From: Rossellomorea vietnamensis | Lineage (GTDB): Bacteria; Bacillota; Bacilli; Bacillales; Bacillaceae_B | Reading direction: 5' to 3' | Assembly (NCBI RefSeq): GCF_025398035.1 | Contig: NZ_CP104558.1 | Coordinates: 558,001 to 622,000 of the forward strand | Length of the DNA: 64,000 nt | Shown here: positions 7,843 through 15,921 of the stretch, one piece after another | Position numbering within the stretch: position 1 is the first letter of the stretch | How the letters are laid out: each line of letters starts with the position of its first letter | Notes under the pieces: generated by a model | What the model was told of the DNA's origin: nothing | The model's database searches: none | Seen by the model: only the letters and a program-made list of their open reading frames with translations | Translations under genes and position numbers: made by a program

Positions 7843-8409
7843 TCAGATACTATGAACTTTCACCATTGACCATTTTGTATCCCACTGTTTTTCCAGCACT
7901 CTTTTTTCATAAATGGACGACAGTGCCTCTTTTTCTTTGAAAGGTGGAGTCGGCTTTATTTGAAGAGAAAGCAAGTCTTCTATCCCCCAAGGGGCTGTCA
8001 AGATAAGCTCATTTTTCTCGTTCAGTTTCAGAGCAATAGAGGCGGCAGTCTCCGGAAAACGGGAAATGGCATCAATCGAGGAGGTATATGGCGCTTCTCC
8101 ATTTTTATTATGCATTCTTGCCTGGTTTTTCACAGACCACGGTTCGGAGGGAGCTTCCTCCTTCAATCGGGATTCTATATATTTCTCATATAGTTCATCT
8201 GTATTTGAAGCATCAAAATACACGACATCAATATCAGGCAAGTCCGTTTTGTTTGAATACCCATGCAGTGTATCCCACACTTTCGTCCTGACGAAACCTG
8301 CACAGATCCACCAGTCAGGCAGGTGCAGTTTATGTGCTGTTTTAAGAACTTCCATCATCCAGGGATCTTGTTCAACAAGCTCCAATATATCATGTTCTGA
8401 CTTGATCAC
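7843..8409 (-). CDS. nucleotidyltransferase-like protein (NTP_transf_6 / COG3575)
   Basis: A 188-residue protein of the NTP_transf_6 type. Recognised by 'WWICAGFVRTKVWDTLHGY', the metal-binding 'LPDIDVVYFD' (two Asp), 'SVKNQARMHNKNGEAPY', and the C-terminal 'PWGIEDLLSLQIKPTPPF' block. These proteins have the polymerase-beta-like fold and are presumed to transfer nucleotides to an unknown acceptor. Start is GTG at 8409 with GAGGAGAG upstream. It appears to be a single gene whose 3' end meets repeat L3. Confidence 0.8.
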   Translation of the reverse strand: MIKSEHDILELVEQDPWMMEVLKTAHKLHLPDWWICAGFVRTKVWDTLHGYSNKTDLPDIDVVYFDASNTDELYEKYIESRLKEEAPSEPWSVKNQARMHNKNGEAPYTSSIDAISRFPETAASIALKLNEKNELILTAPWGIEDLLSLQIKPTPPFKEKEALSSIYEKRVLEKQWDTKWSMVKVHSI

Positions 8410-8526
8410 GTTATTCTCTCCTCGTTCAATTTCTACATCCTTTTGAAGTCATTCGAACGACTTTGAATTTCTGATTCAGTTACCATATGTATTGTTTTTA
8501 GGTTCAGCCTTCAATGTTGTCAAAAG

Positions 8527-8558
8527 AAAATGCCAGGAAACTTTTCCTGGCATTTTTT
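8527..8558 (-). terminator. terminator of the pbp operon
   Basis: Stem AATGCCAGGAAA / TTTCCTGGCATT with a three-base loop, followed on the minus strand by a T-rich run. It lies three bases after the small membrane-protein stop. Confidence 0.88.
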
Positions 8559-8561
8559 CTA

Positions 8562-8726
8562 TCACTGCCCACCGTTAAACCAGCTGCTCGCTTTTACACG
8601 TTCTTCTTCCTGCAGTTGCCTTTCGTTTTGATTACCGGCTTCGAATGTATTCTGGGAGAACTTACGTCTAAGAAGACCACTTATTATACCGAACACAACG
8701 GCAATTCCTATAATCCACCATAGCAT
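8562..8726 (-). CDS. 54-residue single-pass membrane protein
   Basis: A small protein with one N-terminal membrane helix (MLWWIIGIAVVFGIISGLL), then a basic RRK and a charged cytoplasmic tail rich in Glu/Gln. A longer frame exists upstream, but the ATG at 8724-8726 has GGAGGTG at the right distance and is the likely start. It follows the class B PBP gene by 80 bases on the same strand and ends at the shared terminator, so it may be co-transcribed and act at the membrane with cell-wall synthesis. No family recognised. Confidence 0.6.
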   Translation of the reverse strand: MLWWIIGIAVVFGIISGLLRRKFSQNTFEAGNQNERQLQEEERVKASSWFNGGQ

Positions 8727-8806
8727 GTGCACTGCACCTCCAAAAGGAATACTTTCCTTACCTATATCTACGTTTGAAAAAGCGGCAGGTTTCATATTTG
8801 ACAGAA

Positions 8807-10975
8807 TTATTCTTCTGTTGTTCCAGGTTCTCCTGTGTTTTCCAGTTCATCGGCATTACGGACTTTCTCTTCTGTTGAAGAGTTGTAGTAGCCTTGTTTT
8901 TCATATTGCTTTTTTAACTCGAAGTATTTGTCCATAGCTCTTTTGGCGATGGTTTTGTTTACATACGGATCTTTATCCTGATGTGAATATGGGAGAACCA
9001 CTGAGAATGCTACTTCAGGATTGTCATATGGTGCATAGCCGATTAATGTAGTGTTATAGGTATCATACTGTCTTTTTTCTTCTGGACTGTAGTAAAATGC
9101 TTCGGCTGTACCGGATTTAGCTGCAGCATCATATGGAGCGTTTCTAAAATTATTCGCTGTTCCATTTGCTCCATGAGCAACTTGATAAAAGCCTCGTTGG
9201 ACTTGCTGTATTTCTCTTTCCGTGGCATCAATTCGATTTAAGACCTGAGCTTCATTTTCGTAAATCAAAGGCCCAACCTTATCCCTTTCCTGACTTGGTT
9301 CTCGAACTTCTTTCATTAAATGAGGCTCCATCCTGAAACCACCGTTGGCGATTGTGGATGCATATTGCACAAGCTGCATAGGTGTATATAAATCATATTG
9401 CCCTATGGCGAAATCCATTAATTTTCCCGGCTCTCTTTCTTTCCCTTTTAACCCTTCAACTTCACCAGGTAGATCGATGCCCGTTTTTACGCCCAGTCCA
9501 AACTGACTGTAGTAATTTCGCATGGTATCAAACGCTTTAGGATCCATATCGATGGGCTGGTTCCTGACATATACCCCGCCAGCGATTTTTATTGCAGTTT
9601 TAAACATGTAAACGTTTGAGGAAATTTCTAACGCTTGTATATCACTCAAATATCTTGTGCCACTGAACCATGATTTTTTTGTGTCAGTTCCTTTTATTTT
9701 TATCGGTTCATCATACAAAACATCCCCAACATTCAACGCCCCAGTCATATACCCCGTCAACACAGTAGCACCCTTTACAGCTGATCCTACTCCATATTCA
9801 GAAGTATATGTTCCTAAAGCATAATCCTGTAATTCCGTCTTTCCGTTTTCATCTTTACCATACTTCTTTCCTACCATGGAGAGGATCTCTCCTGTATGCG
9901 GATCCATCATGACGACGAATGCACGGTCCAGGAACGGGGATTCCCAATATTTTGAGGCTTGTTTGCTAAGCTCTTCTTCAACAATCTTTTCAATTTCTTT
10001 CTGGAGCTGTAAGTCAATTGTTAATACGACATCCTTACCACTATGTCCTTCGCTTACAAGCTGTGTATCAAGGACGCTGCCATTTTTCGTAATGTACTCG
10101 ATTTCTTCTTTTTGTCCTTTAAGTATATTTTCATACTCTGATTCAAAATAACTCTTTCCAACCCGATCATTCAAAGCATACCCCTGAGCTTTATATTCTT
10201 TTACAAGTTCGCTTGGCAGTCCTTGCTGGGAGGTGGAAACACTGCCTAAAATAGTCCTCAGCGTACTATCATTCACATACTTCCTTTCCCAGTCCGTAGT
10301 GACGTTCACACCGGGCATTTCAGATAATCGTTCACTCACCCTCGCCATCTCTTCCATCGATACATCTTTATTTTTGATGATCTGTGGACTCAGGGCATAC
10401 CCCGTATTGAATTCACGGAAAATCGCCAGTACTTCTTCTTCCTGTTTCGAAAAGGAGTTGATGTCCTTTTCAGTGATTCTCTCAAGTTGTATTTCGTAAA
10501 TCTTTTTGTTTCTCTCATCTTCTGCCAGCTCTTCATCATCTTCCAACTTCTTTATTTCTTCTTTTGAAACAAGCTTTTTCGCTTGATCAGGATGAGTGAG
10601 GAGCCAGAAATCCTGACGGTCTCGATCGGTAATTTTATTTGTATCCATTTCAATCAATTCAGCTAATTTCTCGGCAACCTTCAGCATATCTTTAGGCTTC
10701 GTCGTTTGCGTTCTCGTGTATGTAATGGCATTCAGTGGAACGTTGTCGACGATGACATTCCGATATCGGTCATAGATTTTCCCTCTCGGAGGTGTTCCAT
10801 TATGGGATTTGACATTTTCAGTTCTTGCGACTTCTGCTTCATAATGGTTTCCCTGCACGATTTGTACAATTCCAAGACGAAGAATCAGAAGTGAAAATAG
10901 AAAAAAGACCGAAATAAACAATAAATTCATTCTCAATGGGACATGAGTTTTTTTCTTTTTCTTCTTTTCCTTCAA
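8807..10975 (-). CDS. pbpA: class B penicillin-binding protein, PBP2A/PbpA type transpeptidase
   Basis: A 722-residue murein transpeptidase. It has a Lys-rich cytoplasmic start, one membrane anchor (about 14-38), the PBP dimer domain with 'TPPRGKIYDR', and the transpeptidase domain with catalytic SAVK (Ser398, Lys401), SSN at 452-454 and KSGTAE near 615. An insert at 110-190 is rich in charged residues. Length fits B. subtilis PbpA (716), which with PbpH keeps the rod shape; PbpH is the other candidate. Start is TTG at 10975 with AAAAGGGG upstream. SAVK is less common than the STFK seen in many relatives. Confidence 0.82.
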   Translation of the reverse strand: MKEKKKKKKTHVPLRMNLLFISVFFLFSLLILRLGIVQIVQGNHYEAEVARTENVKSHNGTPPRGKIYDRYRNVIVDNVPLNAITYTRTQTTKPKDMLKVAEKLAELIEMDTNKITDRDRQDFWLLTHPDQAKKLVSKEEIKKLEDDEELAEDERNKKIYEIQLERITEKDINSFSKQEEEVLAIFREFNTGYALSPQIIKNKDVSMEEMARVSERLSEMPGVNVTTDWERKYVNDSTLRTILGSVSTSQQGLPSELVKEYKAQGYALNDRVGKSYFESEYENILKGQKEEIEYITKNGSVLDTQLVSEGHSGKDVVLTIDLQLQKEIEKIVEEELSKQASKYWESPFLDRAFVVMMDPHTGEILSMVGKKYGKDENGKTELQDYALGTYTSEYGVGSAVKGATVLTGYMTGALNVGDVLYDEPIKIKGTDTKKSWFSGTRYLSDIQALEISSNVYMFKTAIKIAGGVYVRNQPIDMDPKAFDTMRNYYSQFGLGVKTGIDLPGEVEGLKGKEREPGKLMDFAIGQYDLYTPMQLVQYASTIANGGFRMEPHLMKEVREPSQERDKVGPLIYENEAQVLNRIDATEREIQQVQRGFYQVAHGANGTANNFRNAPYDAAAKSGTAEAFYYSPEEKRQYDTYNTTLIGYAPYDNPEVAFSVVLPYSHQDKDPYVNKTIAKRAMDKYFELKKQYEKQGYYNSSTEEKVRNADELENTGEPGTTEE

Positions 10976-11300
10976 TTTGTATAACCCCTTTTAAGCTCGT
11001 ATTTTACCAAAATATGATAATGTTCTAGTCCTATTTTATAGAAAATTCGACTACATTTCTACCTCTATATGGAATAAATCCCATTAAACTTACTTCATTG
11101 GGTATTGATGGTGAAATACAGGGGTGAATATGCATATGTGTGAGGTTTAAGAAACTGCGAAAAATGTCGAAGAAGGAGTGTAGACAAATCGGTTCCGTTT
11201 CTTTTAGAATATAGTCGTATTCAAAGCAATAAAAATGAAACCAAAGCTCTCCTTAATGCGTAGAATTGGTAACTAGATGATTGAGAGGTTGAAGGCTGTT
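10976..11300. other. divergent intergenic region between pbpA and a spo0M-like gene
   Basis: About 325 bases without a gene. On the minus strand TGGTAAAAT (extended -10, box at 11001-11006) precedes pbpA. On the plus strand GAAGG at 11291-11295 is the ribosome-binding site that selects the ATG at 11301 for the Spo0M-like protein. The middle shows AT-rich sequence but no hairpin or repeat that I can support. Confidence 0.4.
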
Positions 11301-11681
11301 ATGTTTAGCAAACTGATGTGCAGGTTCGGTATTGGAGCAACAAAAATTGATTTGGTATTGAATAAGAAGGAGTTTCGACCAGGAGATGTCATCAAGGGTG
11401 AATACGAACTCACCGGCGGTCGGGTAGAGCAGAAATTAAAGAGGATTGAGACCGATCTTTTACAGTACGACGATAAACGTTCTTCAGTTCTTCATCAGAA
11501 TACCATACTAAGCTCATCAACGATGAAAGCAAACGAACAACGCACCATTCACTTTTCGTGCAGACTTTCAGATGCATTTCCACCAAGCAGTGAGACGGTT
11601 TCTTATAAGTTCGTCACCCGACTTGTCTTTGATGATGGTGTCAACAGCGTCGATCACGATGAATTTCAGATTCTAGTATAA
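11301..11681 (+). CDS. half-length Spo0M-like (arrestin-fold) protein
   Basis: A 126-residue protein equal to the first half of Spo0M, the sporulation-control protein of B. subtilis (about 258 residues). It shows 'FGIGATKIDLVLNKKEFRPGDVIKGEYELTGG' type sequence, then 'VEQKLKRIETDLL' and ends at 'DGVNSVDHDEFQILV', where the N-terminal arrestin-like domain finishes. An ATG eight codons upstream lacks a ribosome-binding site, so 11301 is preferred. It is a single gene with its own terminator. A paralogue of the same length is at 15921. How a one-domain form works is unknown. Confidence 0.78.
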   Translation: MFSKLMCRFGIGATKIDLVLNKKEFRPGDVIKGEYELTGGRVEQKLKRIETDLLQYDDKRSSVLHQNTILSSSTMKANEQRTIHFSCRLSDAFPPSSETVSYKFVTRLVFDDGVNSVDHDEFQILV

Positions 11682-11693
11682 TGATATACATGT

Positions 11694-11719
11694 GAGCCCT
11701 TCTATTCGGAAGGGCTTTT
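11694..11719 (+). terminator. terminator of the first spo0M-like gene
   Basis: Stem AGCCCTT / AAGGGCT with an eight-base loop, then TTTTG. It begins 13 bases after the stop codon. Confidence 0.75.
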
Positions 11720-11724
11720 GAATG

Positions 11725-12439
11725 TTAACTAGTTTCATGATCTTTTCCTACCGAAAATCCTTCAAATAATCTTCCACCGTGTGTCTGGAGAACAGTTTCG
11801 ACCAGCCTCACAATTTCCGTTTTGTCATCTTTTCTATAGAAATGTTCGAAAGCATCTACAAATTCCTTGGCAAATTGCGGATCATACTCATGTAATGCAC
11901 GGACAATCCAAATGACGATTCGATCTGAGCACGAATTCATGAAGCAATTCACCAATTGAGTTCGCTATGAAAATACTTTCCCCTCTCTTCGTCGAACCGA
12001 TTAAATCATCAAGGGCATCCGTAAGAAAATATCTCTTCAACCGAATGGTCTCTGCTGACCATTCGGGAGGTCCGTCCCTCAACATATTATTTGCTTCCTG
12101 TTTGATTGTGTCGATGATTGTGTGGTCAATGAGTGGAATCCCTTCTGAAACCATCTTTTGTAAGGAGGGCCGGGCCCGTTGGTAGTCCAATTGGAAATAG
12201 TGACGGAGGGTTTTTAGGTTATGTACGAATAGTTCTATCGGCCATCCATGAGAAATAAGGGATTCTCGGTATTCGGATTGGAGGTGTTCATCGATGACGA
12301 CAATATCAAGATCCGATGTTAGTGTCTCTTCTCCTCTCACGACACTTCCTCCGAGAAGGGCAGCTTGACAGGCGGGAAATTGTTCATGGATGAAAAGCTT
12401 TGCGGCTTCAATTGGTGTTGGTCTTATCATATCTAACAT
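11725..12439 (-). pseudogene. broken nucleotidyltransferase gene (frameshift)
   Basis: The 5' frame (12439 to about 11935) encodes a polymerase-beta-type nucleotidyltransferase with 'ALLGGSVVRGEETLTSDLDIVV', the GS and DxD metal-binding motif, and 'RYFLTDALDDLIGS'. After 'HEFVLRSNRH' it leaves frame and stops at 11888. The rest, 'WIVRALHEYDPQFAKEFVDAF', continues in another frame to 11725. Homologues have a WIGxGKWI-type segment here, so a small deletion between similar TGGATT words is likely. The gene also carries a lone copy of the repeat arm at 12067-12080. A sequencing error is the main alternative. Confidence 0.7.
12067..12080. repeat. lone arm of the palindromic repeat inside a coding region
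   Basis: A perfect 14-base copy of the arm (GAGGTCCGTCCCTC) with no partner arm within 150 bases. It is in frame inside the broken nucleotidyltransferase gene and encodes 'RDGPP'. A perfect 14-mer is unlikely by chance in 64 kb. Confidence 0.5.
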
Positions 12440-12559
12440 CCCTTTCTCCCTGGAAGATGAGTTCTTCCAAGAAAAATAACACTAAATCATATCTTTCCAA
12501 TGATAAATGCTTCATATAAGTATAGTTTCCTGTCTTTTTTTAATAAACAGACATGCCTT

Positions 12560-12730
12560 TCAAATAGATTCTGTAAATTCTTCTTTTTCCTTTCTACGCC
12601 CTAAACTGTGTCCGATCACGATTCCTATAATCAGGATAAACAGATAATCCGTTTCAAAACCTTCCGTGAAAAAACCTGTGATTCCCCATCCCAGGATGGC
12701 ACCGAATATGACTAAGAAAATGGATTTCAT
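12560..12730 (-). CDS. 56-residue membrane protein
   Basis: A small protein with two hydrophobic segments: 'IFLVIFGAILGWGITGFF' and 'LFILIIGIVIGHSLG', ending in a charged RRKEKEE tail. The ATG at 12728-12730 has GGAAGG ten bases upstream. It lies 15 bases after the stop of another small two-helix protein on the same strand, so the two are probably one transcript. No family recognised. Confidence 0.55.
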   Translation of the reverse strand: MKSIFLVIFGAILGWGITGFFTEGFETDYLFILIIGIVIGHSLGRRKEKEEFTESI

Positions 12731-12745
12731 ATCACTTCATCCTTC

Positions 12746-12949
12746 CTAATAGAATCCCACCATCGTAAGCAGTCCGACTCCGATGATGGTGGTTAAACCG
12801 CCTGAGACAATTGCAATAAAAAGGATGCGTATTTGTCGTGTTTCAACCCATATACTGAAGGCAACCACTATGGTGAGGATGATCCCGAAAAAAACGGCCG
12901 TATATGGATTGGACGGGGCTAAAAGATCGTTCCAATTCAACCAGTTCAT
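12746..12949 (-). CDS. 67-residue two-helix membrane protein
   Basis: Two membrane helices (about 17-34 and 42-64) joined by a short basic turn 'VETRQIRI', with a Trp/Asn-rich N-terminus. The ATG at 12949 has AAAGGAG upstream. It is the first gene of a likely two-gene unit with the 56-residue membrane protein downstream. No function can be proposed. Confidence 0.55.
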   Translation of the reverse strand: MNWLNWNDLLAPSNPYTAVFFGIILTIVVAFSIWVETRQIRILFIAIVSGGLTTIIGVGLLTMVGFY

Positions 12950-13171
12950 TCGCTACACTCCTTTAGTATGTATCTCGGCTATCTAAACATCTTTATTAAT
13001 AAGTATATCAAAGGAAGACCATAATATGGGATTAAATTGTTCTGTTCTGATTAGAAAGTAACCGTCGAATGATCCTAGTAAAATTTACTATATATTGATA
13101 ACACGGTGTTCCTTCAATAGTGGTAACAACTACCTGTTTAAAAATTAACAGAATTATATTTCAATAGAACT

Positions 13172-13801
13172 ATGAAAACTTTAAAATTTTTATCTATCTT
13201 ATTGTTGTCTGTCACTTTTGTCATTGGATTTGGCCATTCTTCCAAAGTTGCCGCTGCCGGTACCTACACGGTCACTTATGGGGATACGATGTGGAAGATT
13301 GCCGTGAAACATCAGGTTGGAGTATCCGAGCTGATTTCAGCAAACCCCGGGATCAGTAACCCGAATATGATTTATCCTGGTCAAAGCATAAATATCCCAG
13401 GAGCAAATGCCACTGCTGAAAGTTATACATATGAAGTAGTGAAACTCGTAAATATGGAGCGTTCAAAAGTGGGTTTACCCCCATTGAAGGAAAATTGGGA
13501 GTTGTCCCGTGTCGCTCGCTATAAGTCGGAAGACATGATTGCGAAGAACTACTTCAGTCATACATCCCCGACATACGGATCCCCATTCCAAATGATGAAG
13601 GACTTCGGGATTTCCTACCAGGCAGCAGGAGAAAATATCGCTGCAGGTCAAAGGACTCCATCTGAAGTGGTAGAAGCGTGGATGAACAGTGAAGGTCATA
13701 GAAAAAATATCCTCTCCCCAACTTATACAGAAATTGGGGTAGGTTATGTGAAGGGTGGATCGTACGGTCATTATTGGACTCAAATGTTCATAAAAAGATA
13801 A
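13172..13801 (+). CDS. secreted LysM and CAP (SCP/YkwD-like) domain protein
   Basis: A 209-residue exported protein. Residues 1-28 are a signal peptide ending near 'SKVAAAG'. Residues 31-75 form one LysM murein-binding domain ('YTVTYGDTMWKIAVKHQV' to 'IYPGQSINIPG'). Residues 86-209 are a CAP domain with 'VNMERSKVGLPPL', 'HTSPTYGSPF', 'GENIAAGQ' and 'WMNSEGHRKNIL'. Similar Bacillus proteins (YkwD, and SafA for the LysM part) act in the wall or spore coat. Oddly, the ATG at 13172 has no visible ribosome-binding site. A terminator follows. Confidence 0.85.
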   Translation: MKTLKFLSILLLSVTFVIGFGHSSKVAAAGTYTVTYGDTMWKIAVKHQVGVSELISANPGISNPNMIYPGQSINIPGANATAESYTYEVVKLVNMERSKVGLPPLKENWELSRVARYKSEDMIAKNYFSHTSPTYGSPFQMMKDFGISYQAAGENIAAGQRTPSEVVEAWMNSEGHRKNILSPTYTEIGVGYVKGGSYGHYWTQMFIKR

Positions 13802-13815
13802 TGAATGATAATTGT

Positions 13816-13846
13816 AGACCCTGGTACTGTACCGGGGTCTCTTTTT
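13816..13846 (+). terminator. terminator of the LysM-CAP gene
   Basis: Stem AGACCCTGGTA / TACCGGGGTCT around a three-base loop, with one wobble pair, then CTTTTT. Confidence 0.85.
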
Positions 13847-13865
13847 AATGTTTTCCCTCTTTCAT

Positions 13866-14051
13866 CTAGTAAGTGCTGCGGCTGATTTCAAGAATAACCG
13901 TGAAGCCATTGCCATATGTAGAAATAACTTCTTGAACGTAAACGGCATGCGTTCCTAATTCTTCCCTCTTTTGGGTTACCAGCGTTTGCAACAAGGCTGC
14001 GAGTGATTCATCTTCCCCTAACACAATTTCAATAAATTCCTGATCCTTCAT
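13866..14051 (-). CDS. 61-residue protein of unknown function
   Basis: Acidic N-terminus ('DQEFIEIVLGEDESLAALL'), then an 'AVYVQEVISTYGNGFTVILEISRS' part that looks like beta strands. No signal peptide or membrane segment. A GTG three codons upstream is possible, but the ATG at 14049-14051 sits eight bases after GGGAG and is preferred. It stands alone between the LysM-CAP terminator and the azoreductase terminator. No family recognised. Confidence 0.55.
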   Translation of the reverse strand: MKDQEFIEIVLGEDESLAALLQTLVTQKREELGTHAVYVQEVISTYGNGFTVILEISRSTY

Positions 14052-14134
14052 TTTTCCCACTCCCTTTCCTCTCTCTATACGAATGAAATGTGGCTGGAGT
14101 TTCGTGTTTTTTAAAAATGGTTTAAATAAATGGA

Positions 14135-14166
14135 AATAAAAAAAGAGCCAACATAATGTTGACTCC
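14135..14166 (-). terminator. terminator of the azoreductase gene
   Basis: Stem GAGTCAACAT / ATGTTGGCTC on the minus strand with one mismatch and then a run of seven Ts. It begins nine bases after the stop. Confidence 0.8.
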
Positions 14167-14174
14167 CTCTATTA

Positions 14175-14810
14175 TTAAAATGTATGTGCTAAATCTTTTG
14201 CTCTTGCAATGGCATTCTCTTTGATTTCAGCGGCTTTATCAGGCATGGCTGCATGTCCTTCCACAAATAATCCTTCGAATGAAGGAACGCCATAGAATTG
14301 CATCATTACTTCCAGGTAGCGGTGTCCCATTTCCATTGCGGCTGCCGGGCCCTCTGAGTAGATTCCTCCACGTGCTTGAATGTGAAGAGCTTTTTTGTCT
14401 GTCAGAAGACCAACCGGTCCCTGCTCCGTATATTTGAAGGCTTTACCTGCCACTGATACAGAGTCAATATATGCTTTCATTACTGGAGGGAATGAGAAGT
14501 TCCAAAATGGTGTAACGAAAATATATTTATCAGCTTCGACAAACTGATCCGATAATTCACCAAGTCGGCCAACCTTTGCCTGTTCTTCTTGAGAAAGTTC
14601 TTCGAATCCTTTACCTGATTGTAGTTTGCCCCAGCCGCTGAATACGTCAGCATCGATTTGTGGGATGTTTTCCTTATATAAGTCCAAAGTAATAACTTCG
14701 TGACCAGGATTTGCTTCCTTATACGCGTCGATAAATGCCTTCCCTACAGCCATGCTGTAAGATTGTGTGTCATCGTGTGGATGTGCTGTAATATATAATA
14801 CCTTCGTCAT
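14175..14810 (-). CDS. azoR: FMN-dependent NADH-azoreductase
   Basis: A 211-residue flavodoxin-fold enzyme of the AzoR family, which reduces azo dyes and quinones with NADH using FMN, in the cytoplasm. Family stretches are '[20 protein letters not shown]' (FMN phosphate loop), '[21 protein letters not shown]' and '[17 protein letters not shown]'. Length matches B. subtilis AzoR1/AzoR2. Start ATG at 14810 has AAAGGGA upstream. It is a single gene with dyad operators in its promoter, which would fit thiol-stress or quinone-sensing control as known for azoR2. Which paralogue it is cannot be told. Confidence 0.88.
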   Translation of the reverse strand: MTKVLYITAHPHDDTQSYSMAVGKAFIDAYKEANPGHEVITLDLYKENIPQIDADVFSGWGKLQSGKGFEELSQEEQAKVGRLGELSDQFVEADKYIFVTPFWNFSFPPVMKAYIDSVSVAGKAFKYTEQGPVGLLTDKKALHIQARGGIYSEGPAAAMEMGHRYLEVMMQFYGVPSFEGLFVEGHAAMPDKAAEIKENAIARAKDLAHTF

Positions 14811-14876
14811 GTTGAATCGTCCCTTTCTGAATGTGAAATGATCCTTATCAAGGTTTTGAAATGATTTGAAATCATG

Positions 14877-14941
14877 TATCTCGAACCGTGATAGTCTTAA
14901 TTCAAGATTAATATTATAGGATATTATCTTGAATTACAAAT
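14877..14941 (-). promoter_or_regulatory. azoR promoter with two dyads (MhqR/YodB-like control)
   Basis: TATAAT (minus strand, box at 14913-14918) is the -10 and TTTGTA (14935-14940) a weak -35. Perfect 10-base arms AATTCAAGAT (14899-14908) and ATCTTGAATT (14926-14935) flank the -10. The minus-strand dyad is therefore placed to block polymerase. Farther along, TATCTCGAACCGTGATA (14877-14893) is a second imperfect dyad. Both resemble the ATCTcGAAttCgAGAT pattern recalled for MhqR operators, which control azoreductase genes in B. subtilis. Confidence 0.5.
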
Positions 14942-14956
14942 AAAAAGCTTTCAGTC

Positions 14957-15001
14957 AAAAAAAATAAGGAATTAGTCACATGAATGAGACTGATTCCTTA
15001 T
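14957..15001 (-). terminator. terminator of the DUF1801 gene
   Basis: Stem TAAGGAATCAGTC / GACTAATTCCTTA on the minus strand with one mismatch, then eight Ts. Confidence 0.82.
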
Positions 15002-15008
15002 AAAAAAC

Positions 15009-15434
15009 TTAATCACTGTCAGGATATGTTTTTAGTAAAAAGGAGACAGACTGATGAATCAATTGCTTTAACACCGATTCATCAATGTCTGCTACTTTAT
15101 TTATGTACACACACGCCTTACCGGATGTATGCTTCCCGAATGACTCCAGGAGCTTAGCTCTTTCAGGGTCACCTGTTGCAAAATATAAGCTTATTTTGGC
15201 CTTCCTCGGTGAAAACCCCACTAATGGAGCATCTCCCTCGTGACCCGTTTTGTATTTATAATGATAAGAACCAAATCCGATGATACTTGGCCCCCACATC
15301 TTTGCTTCAAAGCCGGTTGTTTCACTGAAAATATCCAGTAGCCGATAAGCATCCTCCCTTTTTTTAGGATTTTCCACTCCCTCAATAAATTCTATGACAC
15401 TCGCATCATTTTGTTTCGTTTTCAATTCATACAT
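15009..15434 (-). CDS. DUF1801 domain protein
   Basis: A 141-residue protein of the DUF1801 (YdhG/YdeI-like) fold. Seen are 'REDAYRLLDIFSETTGFEAKMWGPSIIGFGSY' and 'YKTGHEGDAPLVGFSPRKAKISLYF', the conserved core. Proteins of this family have an iron-chaperone-like fold, but most have no known role. Start ATG at 15434 with AAAAAGGAG upstream. It appears monocistronic and lies head-to-head with the manganese riboswitch unit. Iron or metal handling would be a guess. Confidence 0.75.
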   Translation of the reverse strand: MYELKTKQNDASVIEFIEGVENPKKREDAYRLLDIFSETTGFEAKMWGPSIIGFGSYHYKYKTGHEGDAPLVGFSPRKAKISLYFATGDPERAKLLESFGKHTSGKACVYINKVADIDESVLKQLIHQSVSFLLKTYPDSD

Positions 15435-15544
15435 TTGACCAGCTCCTTTTTCCTTTTCACCCTAACCCACTACTTCTCTTATCGACCTGGAGATTCCTGC
15501 ATGGTGTCTTATTATATAGAAATTATACAAGTGTTTCTTATCCG

Positions 15545-15573
15545 TTGACATCAATCTCTGTTTCATTTATGAT
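15545..15573 (+). promoter_or_regulatory. strong sigma-A promoter of the riboswitch operon
   Basis: TTGACA at 15545-15550, a 17-base spacer, TATGAT at 15568-15573. It places the transcript start a few bases before the aptamer. Confidence 0.75.
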
Positions 15574-15596
15574 TGTGTCATAATTTAATATTCTCC

Positions 15597-15712
15597 TAAA
15601 GGGGAGTAGCTGTAACAATAAAGTCGTCATTACAGAGTTCATGCTCTCGGCTTTATTGACAACCATGTTGTTAGCGAGACCTTTACCAGTTGGTGAAGGC
15701 TTATATATGTCC
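15597..15712 (+). promoter_or_regulatory. yybP-ykoY family manganese riboswitch
   Basis: Aptamer core at about 15597-15686. The P1 strands TAAAGG (15597-15602) and CCTTTA (15680-15685) pair. The hallmark GGGGAGTAGC follows the 5' strand and GCGAGACC precedes the 3' strand. An internal stem is formed by AATAAAG / CTTTATT. This motif senses Mn2+ and usually controls MntP, TerC or P-type ATPases. The word GACCTTTACC occurs twice, once as the aptamer 3' strand (15679-15688) and once as the terminator 5' strand (15719-15728), so the two compete for the same partner. Confidence 0.8.
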
Positions 15713-15756
15713 AGAAAAGACCTTTACCTCCATTGGTAAAGGTCTTTTCTTTATTA
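15713..15756 (+). terminator. riboswitch-controlled intrinsic terminator
   Basis: A perfect 16 bp stem AGAAAAGACCTTTACC (15713-15728) / GGTAAAGGTCTTTTCT (15735-15750) with a six-base loop, followed by a T-rich stretch. It sits between the aptamer and the first coding region, as expected for transcription control. Confidence 0.8.
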
Positions 15757-15783
15757 TTTCACTTTGAAAGGAAGTAATGGACG

Positions 15784-15921
15784 ATGAAAAAATTAAAATC
15801 AAACCTCTCTCAATTAATAGAAGAAAACAAAGAAGAAATTATTAGAAATCGACGGGAAATGGACAAAATCGAAGAAAAAGTCGATATGAAATATACTACT
15901 GCCAAAAAGGAGCATGCTTAA
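15784..15921 (+). CDS. FbpB-like small basic protein
   Basis: A 45-residue helical protein rich in Lys, Glu and Asn. The pattern 'LSQLIEENKEEIIRNRREMDKIEEKV' matches the FbpB family of small basic proteins; in B. subtilis FbpB is Fur-regulated and helps the small RNA FsrA save iron. Here it follows a manganese riboswitch instead. The ATG at 15784 is 11 bases after AAAGGAAG. A 22-codon frame starting at 15777 is a less likely product. The stop TAA shares a base with the start of the next gene (TAATG), so the two are translationally coupled. Confidence 0.65.
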   Translation: MKKLKSNLSQLIEENKEEIIRNRREMDKIEEKVDMKYTTAKKEHA

